Of a DNA stretch of 64,000 nt, positions 51,658 through 58,960 are shown piece after piece. The notes beneath the pieces are model-generated. The model made no database searches. It saw only the letters and a program-made list of their open reading frames with translations, and was not told where the DNA came from. This DNA comes from JAIBAJ01 sp965284645 (GTDB taxonomy: Bacteria > Bacteroidota > Bacteroidia > JAIBAJ01): assembly GCA_965284645.1 (NCBI GenBank), contig OZ260106.1:3472001-3536000 (forward strand), given 5' to 3'. Each line of letters begins with the position of its first letter. Position 1 is the first letter of the stretch. The translations under genes were made by a program, and so were the position numbers.

Positions 51658-52245
51658 TCAGCCTATCAAAGCCCTTTCAATTTCGTGGTATGGTATGCTT
51701 TCGGCTCTTTGTATTTGCTGGGTAAGTTTCAAATACTTTTTGGTTGGCTTTCCTGCATACTGTTTTTTTAAGTGCTTTTTGTAAAGCTGTTCAAACAGTT
51801 GGTCGGTTTGGAAATATACCCCCAGCGTTTTATCTAAATGCCTGCTTTTTTTACTTTGGGTTTGCTTTTCGTACATACAACCCCTGAACGCTGAACGGTG
51901 GTAAAAATAGGTGTCGACTAAATACAGCTTTCGGCAACGCTTACCAGTATGGGGGCAAACGAAATACCAAACAACCCCTTTGCCTAAATTGGACGGGGCT
52001 GAAACAAGTTGCACCCTATAATTTATCGGGGTTTCGTTGCATTTGTAATCCAGTTCAAGGTAAGGGCTTTCGGGCTGGGTATTTACCCTTATTGAAATAC
52101 TGCCTGTTTTGTTTCCGTTGCTGCTCCATGTAATTGTACCGCTTTGCCATTGGTTCGGCTTCAAATAACCGTGCTTTGTCAAAAAGGAAACACTAACTGT
52201 TTTTAAGTCATTGTACAAGGTTGGGAAAGTGTGGGGTTTTGGCAT
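51658..52245 (-). CDS. Hypothetical protein of the integrative element
   Basis: 195 residues. N-terminal LYNDLKTVSVSFLTKHGYLKPNQWQSGTITWSSNGNKTGSI, then a beta-rich part YLELDYKCNETPINYRVQLV and a likely metal- or nucleic-acid-binding turn WYFVCPHTGKRCRKLYLVDTYFYHRSAF, which has two Cys and one His near each other. Basic C-terminal half. Such proteins are seen beside plasmid-type replication genes in Bacteroidota; the function is not recognised. Last gene on this strand before the left attachment repeat, 45 bases from its neighbour. Confidence 0.7.
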   Translation of the reverse strand: MPKPHTFPTLYNDLKTVSVSFLTKHGYLKPNQWQSGTITWSSNGNKTGSISIRVNTQPESPYLELDYKCNETPINYRVQLVSAPSNLGKGVVWYFVCPHTGKRCRKLYLVDTYFYHRSAFRGCMYEKQTQSKKSRHLDKTLGVYFQTDQLFEQLYKKHLKKQYAGKPTKKYLKLTQQIQRAESIPYHEIERALIG

Positions 52246-52289
52246 CTGAAATTTATTTTGAGAAAATGAAACCTAAATCAGTAAAGAAC

Positions 52290-52883
52290 TTACCATTTAA
52301 ACCCGTTGTTTTCTGTTTCGCTTTCGGGTTCGCCCAGCTTATGGGTAACGCTTTCAACCTTTGGCAATACATAGGGAATAAGTTTACAAAGTATGTTCAG
52401 CCGTTGCACGGGTTCAAGTTCTTTGAGGGTATCGGGTAGCTGTTCAAGTTCCTTTTGCATTAACTCTTTGAGGGTGTCCCGTATGTTACCAGTCAAAGGT
52501 TTGTTATACTCAACCTGTGGTTTATCATTTTTCAGCCTTTCGGTTTGGCTCTTTAGTAAGTCCGTTGTTTCGGTTAAGTCTATTTCCTCAAATTCTGTAA
52601 ACCTTACATACTTGTAAACCCATTCGTAAACAAATAGCCTTTGGGCTGTATTCAGGTTCGCTTTGTCGGTAACGGTCGCAAATTCCTGAACTGCTTTTAA
52701 CGGTGTTTCGTGCTGTTCGGTGAAAATGTTTACTGCCTTATCAAATAGCTGTAAGGGTGTTTCAGGGTTTTCAAAGTTGCCCTGCTTCAATACTTCGCAA
52801 AGCATTTCAAAGGCATACCCGTTCCAATGTTCGTTTTCTGTTTTAAAGTAGCTTTCAAGGTTTTCAATTTCTTTTGTTTTCAT
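52290..52883 (-). CDS. Hypothetical protein of the integrative element
   Basis: 197 residues, strongly acidic and helical (EIENLESYFKTENEHWNGYAFEMLCEVLK, then TDLLKSQTERLKNDKPQVEYNKPLTGNIRDTLKELMQKELEQLPD). No recognised motif. Its ATG lies one base before the stop of the primase-like gene, so the two are coupled in one transcript. A role in element replication or its control is only guessed from position. Confidence 0.65.
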   Translation of the reverse strand: MKTKEIENLESYFKTENEHWNGYAFEMLCEVLKQGNFENPETPLQLFDKAVNIFTEQHETPLKAVQEFATVTDKANLNTAQRLFVYEWVYKYVRFTEFEEIDLTETTDLLKSQTERLKNDKPQVEYNKPLTGNIRDTLKELMQKELEQLPDTLKELEPVQRLNILCKLIPYVLPKVESVTHKLGEPESETENNGFKW

Positions 52884-52884
52884 A

Positions 52885-54159
52885 TCAATTCAAATTTGTG
52901 GTTAATACTTGTTTCAATTCCTGTAATCGGTTCAGGTAGGGTAAAAAGGTTCGTTTGCCGTTGTTCGCTTTCACGGTGGCAAAGTGGCTTTCAATGAATA
53001 GGGAACAATCCGTTATTGTGCTGCACTTGTTCAGCTTTACGGGTTGGGTTGGTAGTGTTATTCCTTTAAAGTAGTTTTCAATTTCGGTAATAACCTGCTC
53101 CCAGCTTTCGGGCTTTGGTTGTTCGGGCTTGCTGAAATAGTAAACGGGTTCGGTTTGCTCAAATAGTTTCACCTCAACCAACGGGTGAACGGCTGGGGGT
53201 GGTTCGGTGGCTTCGGGTTCAGGTAGGGCAAAGGCTTTGTAATCAAACTTTATTAAATAGTCGGCAAGGTCAAACCCTTGTTTCCTTTCTACTTCGGTGG
53301 CTTTACGTTCCAGTAAATCGGAAACCGTGAACGTGGCAAGGTTTGAAAGTTCTTTTGCCTTGCTGCTCCATTTCTCAAACCCGTTGAGGTCGGGAAATAG
53401 TGTAACAGTTCGCCCCTTTAGTATGCTGCACTTTTCAGTGTTCAGGTTGGTAAGGCTGCCAACGGCAACCCAAACAAACTGGGGCAAATAAACGCTGGCA
53501 ATTACAGCCGTTTTTTCGCTTTCAACTATTGCAACAGGTTTTGTTTTATCAATTAATAAGTGTTCACCAAACAAACATTGCCTTAACTCAAATTCAGGCT
53601 GTTTGAGGGCTTTATGTACCCAGTTAATATGATTGAACGGTTCTTTTACTCTTTTGCCTGTGGTGGGGCTGTAAAGCATTATTTTGCCCGTTCTAACTTT
53701 GCCCTGTGTATCTATTTGCCAAAATACTGTTGCACCGTTCCAATGTTTTGAGGTGGCAATAAAATAACGGCTTACCAGTTGGCTGGCAACCTCAACCCCG
53801 AACAGGTTAATAAGGAACTGTACAAAGTGGTTTGTTTCGTGTGCTTTCAGGCTGGCTTTAAATATCTCAACGGGAATGAATGAAACGGGCTTTGGTGGAG
53901 GTGTAACAGGTCGGGGCTTGTATGCTTTGGGCTGGGGTGTATCAAATGAAATATTGTTATCCTGAAAATACTGTTTCGGGGTGTAATGGTGTCCGCAATT
54001 ACTTTCACGGTTGCACCTGCCAACGCTGGGGTGTATGTGTTCGCCTGTTTCCGTATCAATGTAAAGCGAAAAGGTTTTATCCCTTTGCTGGCAACTGGGG
54101 CAACTGTAACGGGTATTCATTCCCTTGTATGGTTCTAATATGTATTTATGTTCACTCAT
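52885..54159 (-). CDS. Primase-like zinc-ribbon/Toprim protein (DUF6371-type)
   Basis: 424 residues. N-terminal zinc ribbon with C20-x2-C23 and later C49/C55 in RCNRESNCGHHYTPKQYF, the layout of CHC2-type primase zinc fingers. The middle part has WQIDTQGKVRTGKIMLY and a Toprim-like segment VAIVESEKTAVIASVYLPQFVWVAVGSL followed by TVTLFPDLNGFEKW (Glu then D-x-N/D). This matches DUF6371-type primase/DNA-binding proteins of Bacteroidota mobile elements. It probably primes or assists replication of the element, with the RepA-like helicase encoded upstream. The iteron-like array lies between the two genes. Confidence 0.75.
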   Translation of the reverse strand: MSEHKYILEPYKGMNTRYSCPSCQQRDKTFSLYIDTETGEHIHPSVGRCNRESNCGHHYTPKQYFQDNNISFDTPQPKAYKPRPVTPPPKPVSFIPVEIFKASLKAHETNHFVQFLINLFGVEVASQLVSRYFIATSKHWNGATVFWQIDTQGKVRTGKIMLYSPTTGKRVKEPFNHINWVHKALKQPEFELRQCLFGEHLLIDKTKPVAIVESEKTAVIASVYLPQFVWVAVGSLTNLNTEKCSILKGRTVTLFPDLNGFEKWSSKAKELSNLATFTVSDLLERKATEVERKQGFDLADYLIKFDYKAFALPEPEATEPPPAVHPLVEVKLFEQTEPVYYFSKPEQPKPESWEQVITEIENYFKGITLPTQPVKLNKCSTITDCSLFIESHFATVKANNGKRTFLPYLNRLQELKQVLTTNLN

Positions 54160-54173
54160 TTTTACCTCTTTAG

Positions 54174-54227
54174 TGTAACAGGTGTAACAGTTGTAACAGG
54201 GTGTTACAGGTGTTACAGCGTGTTACA
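54174..54227. repeat. Iteron-like array: three TGTAACA and three TGTTACA words (possible element origin)
   Basis: TGTAACA at 54174, 54183 and 54192, then its reverse complement TGTTACA at 54202, 54211 and 54221, with 9-10 base spacing. The array is a dyad centred near 54200 and includes the stop region of the helicase gene. It could be a replication origin, a Rep-binding operator or a transcript hairpin. Confidence 0.7.
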
Positions 54228-55277
54228 GTCCTTTAAAATTCTGCTTACTTTCATGTGAGAAATACCCAGTTCAGCCCCTATTTCCCGAAGGCTTCGCCCT
54301 TGCTGCTTTAGTTCGTTTACCTTTTCATTCAGGTTTTCTTTGTCCTTTTCGGTGTGCTGTTTCAGGTGTTCCCGTTCCGTTCCGAAATTGATAAACTCAA
54401 ACTGTAAAAAGTTAAAGGGCTTATCAATTTGACAAATACAAACATTTTCGGCATCGTAAATCTGTTCGGTGTTCCGTTGCTTAATCTGTTTCAGGTAACG
54501 TAAATTTTTGTCGCTGTGGCTTTCCCCTATTGAAAAGGAACTATCACAAAAGTTTATCAGCATCTTACTGCCTTGCAAATCATTTCGGGTAATTGGTTTT
54601 GATAAGTCCCTTTTTGGTGTGTGTGCAAGTGCCAAAATTGAAAGCCCGTATTTATTCTTTAAGGCTTTCAAATGCTTCATTAAGGGCAAAGCATCTTTAG
54701 CCTTTTCAGTTTCATTTTTGAGGTAAGTAAGGTTATCAATGATTAAAACCTTTGCCCCTGTTTCGGTAATACTTCGTTCCAATGAATGGTTGAGGTAATC
54801 CTCAAAGGTTTGGTTTTCGGGTATGGTGGCATCGGGGTTTATTTCAACCCGTATAAAGTTGTTATCAAAGTTGTAATGCTGTTCAAACTTTATTGAATAA
54901 CGGTTTTCAAATTGTTTGTCGCTTAACTCAAAATCAAAATACAAAATCGGTTGCTTTGGTGTTTCCAGTTTAAAGCCCCTTATCTGTTCGCCCTTGCTTA
55001 TGCTGTTACCAATTTGCACGGCTAAAATTGACTTGCCTAAATTGGTGTCGGCAAACAAAATACATAGTTCACCCTCAAACCAAAATTCACCAAAAAGCAT
55101 TTTCGGAATAGGTCGGGTTTTCGCCTGCTCAATCCAACGGCTGGCTGTTTTTACGGTGAACAGTCCTTTACTTTCTTTGGCTTCATTGCCTTGCTTTAAA
55201 AGTTGTTCAGCTTCGGTTTTAATATCCTCAACCCCGATACCGTATTTATCAAATTCAAAGTTTGTTTTCAGTTCCAT
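54213..55277 (-). CDS. RepA-like AAA ATPase/helicase
   Basis: 354 residues. P-loop FADTNLGKSILAVQIGNSI (G81-K82-S83), Walker B-like segment QPILYFDFELSDKQFENRY, then KVLIIDNLTYLKNE and GLSILALAHTPKRD (a RecA/DnaB-like sensor region), which together resemble plasmid RSF1010 RepA-type helicases (AAA_25). The C-terminal ~45 residues form a HTH: LKQQGRSLREIGAELGISHMKVSRIL. So it can bind ATP and probably DNA. The gene end overlaps the iteron-like array. One base from the next upstream gene. Confidence 0.8.
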   Translation of the reverse strand: MELKTNFEFDKYGIGVEDIKTEAEQLLKQGNEAKESKGLFTVKTASRWIEQAKTRPIPKMLFGEFWFEGELCILFADTNLGKSILAVQIGNSISKGEQIRGFKLETPKQPILYFDFELSDKQFENRYSIKFEQHYNFDNNFIRVEINPDATIPENQTFEDYLNHSLERSITETGAKVLIIDNLTYLKNETEKAKDALPLMKHLKALKNKYGLSILALAHTPKRDLSKPITRNDLQGSKMLINFCDSSFSIGESHSDKNLRYLKQIKQRNTEQIYDAENVCICQIDKPFNFLQFEFINFGTEREHLKQHTEKDKENLNEKVNELKQQGRSLREIGAELGISHMKVSRILKDCNTL

Positions 55278-55278
55278 A

Positions 55279-55578
55279 TCAAAACAGTTTTAAGGGTTGA
55301 GTAAATAAATTCGTGTCGGTGGTGTAATACCCTGCACGGTGTTTTGATACTTTACAAAGCCCCTGTTTCAATAGGTGTATGCTGTTACTCTTTTGCCATT
55401 CAGCAACGTAACGGCAAATGTTTGCCCTTAAAATGCCTGTTTCAATGGAAACCATTAACATAGTTGAAGGCTTGCGTTTGAACGCTGCAAATACCCGTTT
55501 CATTTGCACCTCAAAATGTTTATCTTTGCCCTGTCTTTTATGCAAAGAATTACTGGGGGTGTTCAATGTCTTAACCAT
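55279..55578 (-). CDS. Small winged-helix-like protein
   Basis: 99 residues. KRVFAAFKRKPSTMLMVSIETGILRANICRYVAEWQKSNSI looks like a winged helix-turn-helix used by plasmid and IME control proteins, followed by LCKVSKHRAGYYTTDTNLF. It sits in the middle of the tightly packed gene set: stop one base from the helicase start, and the start overlaps the upstream gene by eight bases. A replication or transcription regulator is plausible. Confidence 0.65.
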   Translation of the reverse strand: MVKTLNTPSNSLHKRQGKDKHFEVQMKRVFAAFKRKPSTMLMVSIETGILRANICRYVAEWQKSNSIHLLKQGLCKVSKHRAGYYTTDTNLFTQPLKLF

Positions 55579-55918
55579 TGTTACCCCCTTTCTTTTTTAG
55601 GTAGGTTTCGGCTTCGCTGGCTGTTTCTGCCAACGTCTTTTTTCTGCCGTCCTTAATCCATTCAAATAAACTTTGTTTTGAGAAATATAAACGCTTACCA
55701 CGTTTACAAACAGGAATTTCAGCCCGTTGAGTATATCCGTACAAAGTAGGTACGGACAAATTCAAAAGTTCGGCTGCTTGCTGAACAGTTAAAAGCTGTT
55801 CGGGTTCGGGTTGGTTGGTGTTACCTTGCTTTTGTGTGGCAAAGTATGTTTCAAGTTCCTGCCTGAACAGTTGCCTAATTTCAGGAATTGAAAGCTGGGT
55901 AAAAATTACATTTTCCAT
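55571..55918 (-). CDS. HTH_17/excisionase-type DNA-binding protein
   Basis: 115 residues. N-terminal helix SIPEIRQLFRQELETYF, then LLTVQQAAELLNLSVPTLYGYTQRAEIPVCKRGKRLYFSKQSLFEWI, the classic MerR-like HTH_17 of excisionases and small regulators in Bacteroidota mobile elements. C-terminal KKTLAETASEAETYLKKKGG is disordered. Overlaps the next gene by eight bases. Could be the recombination directionality factor or a regulator of the replication genes. Confidence 0.85.
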   Translation of the reverse strand: MENVIFTQLSIPEIRQLFRQELETYFATQKQGNTNQPEPEQLLTVQQAAELLNLSVPTLYGYTQRAEIPVCKRGKRLYFSKQSLFEWIKDGRKKTLAETASEAETYLKKKGGNNG

Positions 55919-55997
55919 TCGTGCTATAAATTTTGTTACAGCACAAATTTTTGTTCAGAAATAAGGGGTTGGGGTACGCAATAGAGTACCCTATATT

Positions 55998-56972
55998 TTA
56001 TTTTCTCTTTGCTTGCTTCATTTCATTTCGGGCAAGGTCAATTTCATTTTCAATCATTTTTACAACCTCATTAAGTTGTACCATTTTGAAAAGTGGTTTG
56101 ATAGCTTCTAAATCATTTATCAGTTCCTTATCGGTTTTAAAGTTCGGGACTGTTTGCAGCTTTTTGTAAAAATCTGAACTTGTTACCGCTTTAAACTCTT
56201 TACCTGTAATCAAATGAATAAACTTTGCTATCGGTGAAATATCAATATTTACACGGGGTTCAAGTCCGTTTTGCTTAAAGAAATAGTAAAAGATTAAAAC
56301 CAGTTGGCTGTTTGTGTAGCCCCCTAACTGTGGTTTCGCTTTGGGCTGGGTTGGTGGCTGCTCTAATAATGACAAGTTGTTTATTTTTTTTATTTCCAAA
56401 TCGCATTTAGCATCAAAAGTATTCCCCTTATTGTATTCCCAAACGTCCCAGTCATAGGTATTTTGTTTGTATTCCGTTTTTATTTCAATAAGGTATTTGA
56501 TTTTTGCCTTTGCATCGGGTAGGGTTTCAATGTGTTTTTTTACTGCCACAAAATCGTATTTGTTTGCTGGCTTTTCTGTTTCTGTTTGGTCTTTTGGGTA
56601 TAGTTCCTTTTCAAGTTTGTCATATTCCTTTTCAATAAAATCGTGGCAAATGGAAAGGGGTTTGTCTTTTGGCTCGCCCCATACTTGCATACCAGCTTTT
56701 GAATAAATAAGCCTTTTCAGGAAATAGAGAAAATAGTAAAGTTGGTGTTTCTCTAAATCCAATTTAAGCAAGTGGGTTTTTACTGAAATCGGTTTTGCTT
56801 TATTAGCATTTACAATTTCAAACTGTTCGTATAACAGGTTTAAAAATTCAAGGGGTTCAAATGTTCCCTGCCAATCCTCATTTTCGTTCAGGTCATCAAA
56901 AATTTCAATATTGAAATCATTATTTAGGTATGCTTCAATATCGGTTTGAGGGGTGAAATTTACTTTTATCAT
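55998..56972 (-). CDS. Hypothetical protein of the integrative element (RteC-like C-terminal region possible)
   Basis: 324 residues. The N-terminal half is acidic and helical (VNFTPQTDIEAYLNNDFNIEIFDDLNENEDW, LEKHQLYYFLYFLKRLIYSK). The C-terminal ~110 residues begin GGYTNSQLVLIFYYFFKQNGL and continue IAKFIHLITGKEF, a pattern that recalls C-terminal helices of RteC-type excision regulators in Bacteroidota mobile elements. The relation is weak by eye, so I leave the function open. Located between the integrase and the HTH gene. Confidence 0.6.
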   Translation of the reverse strand: MIKVNFTPQTDIEAYLNNDFNIEIFDDLNENEDWQGTFEPLEFLNLLYEQFEIVNANKAKPISVKTHLLKLDLEKHQLYYFLYFLKRLIYSKAGMQVWGEPKDKPLSICHDFIEKEYDKLEKELYPKDQTETEKPANKYDFVAVKKHIETLPDAKAKIKYLIEIKTEYKQNTYDWDVWEYNKGNTFDAKCDLEIKKINNLSLLEQPPTQPKAKPQLGGYTNSQLVLIFYYFFKQNGLEPRVNIDISPIAKFIHLITGKEFKAVTSSDFYKKLQTVPNFKTDKELINDLEAIKPLFKMVQLNEVVKMIENEIDLARNEMKQAKRK

Positions 56973-56993
56973 TTGTCTTTTATGCTTAATAGT

Positions 56994-58136
56994 TTAAAAA
57001 TCTAATTGTATTTTGTCGGCTGCTTCACGTTTGGTTTGGTCTATAATCTTTGCGTAAATCTGTGTGGTTTTCAGTTCACGGTGTCCCAGCATTTTTGAAA
57101 CGGTGTAAATATCTGTTCCCTTTAATAGTTGCAAGGTTGCAAATGTGTGCCTGAAACAATGAAAGGTTATATCCTTTGTTATTCCTGCTGCACCAATCCA
57201 TTGGTACAGGTGTTTGTTTTCGTATGCTGAATAAGTAAGCCCCTCAAATACTTTGTCGGTGGGTTCTTTGCGTTCACCCAGTAAGCTGTAAGCCTGTTCA
57301 GATATAGGCATCATTTCAACCCCTTTTGTTTTTTGTTGTTTGAACTGAATAAAATAACCGTTGCCCTCAATGTATTCCAGTTCGCCCCAAACAAGGTTTT
57401 TAATATCCGAAAACCTCAACCCCGTGAGGGCTGAAAATAAGGCTGCACGTTTCAACAAAGGGTTATTACATTCCGTTTTTACAAGGCTGTTCAGTTCCTC
57501 AATGGTTAAAAAGTTCCTTCGTGTTTCTGCCTGTTTTATGGGTTCAATTTTGGCATTCAGGTCGGTGGTTAAATACCCGTCTTTATACGCTTGTTTCAGG
57601 GTTGCTTTCAGTTTGTTGAAATAGGAAACGGCTGAATTTTGGGCAAGGGTTGTTTTGCTGCTCTTATTGCTTTTGGTAGTGAGTAAATGCTCTTTGAACT
57701 CATTACAAAACTTTTCGTTGAGGTCGGCAAACTTCAAATTTCCCTTTGTGAATGTTTCAAGGTAATTGTAAGCTGAAACCCAGTTATCGTGGTTACTGGC
57801 TTTGCGTTTGTCGGCAAGGGTTTTGAAATAGGCAACAAAATTCTGTTCGCCCCGTTCTTTAATACGTTTCTGTTCCAGTTCGTACCCCGTGTAAATTTCG
57901 GGTTTGTTCAAATGGTTTTCCCGTTTCTGCCTTATCTGTTCGGCAAGCTGTAAAGTTTCTTTGTTATGCTGCTTATCAATAGGGTTCTTTGCCTTATCAA
58001 AAAGGTACAGTCCTAAAAATTCCCTTCGGGTTGGTTCGCCCGTTTCGGGGTGTGGTATGGCTGGGTAAAAATCTAAATACAGACTTTGCCTGTTCCCTGA
58101 AATTGCCTTTTCTCTTAACTTAACTTTTATTGCCAT
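56994..58136 (-). CDS. Site-specific tyrosine integrase
   Basis: 380 residues. An N-terminal arm-binding-type domain (VKLREKAISGNRQSLYLDFYPAI with REFLGLYLFDKAKNPID), a SAM-like core-binding domain (TFTKGNLKFADLNEKFCNEFKEHLL), and the catalytic domain with Arg in FSALTGLRFSDIKNL, His-x-x-Arg in HCFRHTFATLQLLKG, a second His in KMLGHRELKTTQIYAKI, where the final Tyr is the nucleophile. This is the usual IntB/CTnDOT-like architecture of Bacteroidota mobile elements. It most likely recombines the 18-base site at the mnmE end. Complete and apparently active. Confidence 0.93.
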   Translation of the reverse strand: MAIKVKLREKAISGNRQSLYLDFYPAIPHPETGEPTRREFLGLYLFDKAKNPIDKQHNKETLQLAEQIRQKRENHLNKPEIYTGYELEQKRIKERGEQNFVAYFKTLADKRKASNHDNWVSAYNYLETFTKGNLKFADLNEKFCNEFKEHLLTTKSNKSSKTTLAQNSAVSYFNKLKATLKQAYKDGYLTTDLNAKIEPIKQAETRRNFLTIEELNSLVKTECNNPLLKRAALFSALTGLRFSDIKNLVWGELEYIEGNGYFIQFKQQKTKGVEMMPISEQAYSLLGERKEPTDKVFEGLTYSAYENKHLYQWIGAAGITKDITFHCFRHTFATLQLLKGTDIYTVSKMLGHRELKTTQIYAKIIDQTKREAADKIQLDF

Positions 58137-58156
58137 TGTCTTTTATGCTTTGGTGT

Positions 58157-58708
58157 TTAACTCAATAGTTTATCAATTACCGTTTTCGGAACGTATGCAA
58201 ACCAGCCCTTTTTTATTTTGGGTATGCTGTTTCGTTTGATAAGGTTTTGTAAGGCTGTTTCTGAAATACCGTATTTGTCCTGTACTTCGGTAAGGTTGTA
58301 ACAGTCGGAAATATCAAACTGCATTTGTTCGGGTTGATGTGTAACGGGCTGGGGCTGTTCAAACAGTTTGTCAATTTCGGAACGCTTAACCCTTGTAATC
58401 CTTTGCCCCAAATTCACGGCTTTGATAGTTCCGCTTTCAATGTAGTAATATGCTGAACGTACTGAACAGTTAAGCAAACGGGCAACTTCACGAACAGTTA
58501 AAAACTCTTTGGCTTTCAGTTCCTCAATAGGTTGGGTTTTTATTTGCTGGGTTTGCTTATTGCTTTGCTCAACCTTACCAGCCCTTACCTTTTGTTTGTG
58601 TGCTGCACTTGCGCACCTGTGGGAACAGAAACGGGTTACTGTGGTTCGGGCTGTGAACTCATTACCGCAATGCTGGCAAATTCGTTGTACCTCAATTTTT
58701 GAACTCAT
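58157..58708 (-). CDS. Double HTH protein with a zinc-knuckle-like N terminus
   Basis: 183 residues. N-terminal CQHCGNEFTARTTVTRFCSHRC is a four-cysteine knuckle. Residues ~70-115 hold an excisionase-type HTH (FLTVREVARLLNCSVRSAYYYIESGTI, then RITRVKRSEIDKLF), and ~130-180 a second HTH (LTEVQDKYGISETALQNLIKRNSIPKIKKGWF). It lies 20 bases upstream of the integrase on the same strand, so it is a candidate directionality factor or regulator of integration. First gene at the right end of the element. Confidence 0.82.
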   Translation of the reverse strand: MSSKIEVQRICQHCGNEFTARTTVTRFCSHRCASAAHKQKVRAGKVEQSNKQTQQIKTQPIEELKAKEFLTVREVARLLNCSVRSAYYYIESGTIKAVNLGQRITRVKRSEIDKLFEQPQPVTHQPEQMQFDISDCYNLTEVQDKYGISETALQNLIKRNSIPKIKKGWFAYVPKTVIDKLLS

Positions 58709-58800
58709 TTAATGTCCTTTAGTGTCTTTACGTTGCTTTAAGTGCAATTAAGTGCAAAATAAAAAGGGCTTAACCCCTTTTTTTGTACCTCAACTGCATT

Positions 58801-58818
58801 AAGGTACAGCAAAGGTAC
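58801..58818 (+). repeat. Pair of AAGGTAC repeats, right arm-type site candidate
   Basis: AAGGTAC at 58801 and 58812, 11 bases apart, in the same orientation as the left pair at 51556 and 51567. An inverse GTACCT lies 15 bases before it. The 235-base stretch between the last gene of the element and the attachment repeat has no convincing gene. Confidence 0.65.
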
Positions 58819-58942
58819 AAATATTCCATAAATAAACAAGTAACAACGCAAAAGAAACCTATATTTATAAGCATTAAAAAAGCCCTTATTTACATGGCTT
58901 TACGTTGGTTTCTTATGGGTTTGGTGTTTGGTTGTTTTGTAG

Positions 58943-58960
58943 TGGTTACTTTCCGATACA
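58943..58960 (+). other. Attachment site repeat, right end of the element
   Basis: TGGTTACTTTCCGATACA, overlapping the last codons and TAA stop of mnmE (the terminal C-I-G-K). Integration therefore leaves the gene product unchanged. Confidence 0.9.

Larger units (their letters stand above)
51477..58960 (-). mobile_element. 7.5 kb integrative element inserted in the 3' end of mnmE
   Basis: Bounded by an 18-base direct repeat TGGTTACTTTCCGATACA. The right copy contains the last codons and the stop of mnmE. Inside lie ten minus-strand genes: integrase, excisionase-like HTH proteins, RepA-like helicase, primase-like protein and unknowns. Paired arm-site-like repeats lie near both ends and an iteron-like array between the helicase and primase genes. 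No relaxase, type IV secretion or phage structural gene was recognised, so it looks like a minimal IME, plasmid-like element or satellite. Confidence 0.88.

Noticed and set aside
54174..54227. Simple intrinsic terminator between helicase and primase genes
   Set aside because: No T-tract follows on the minus strand, the words are evenly phased, and the array includes coding sequence, so an iteron or operator array fits better.
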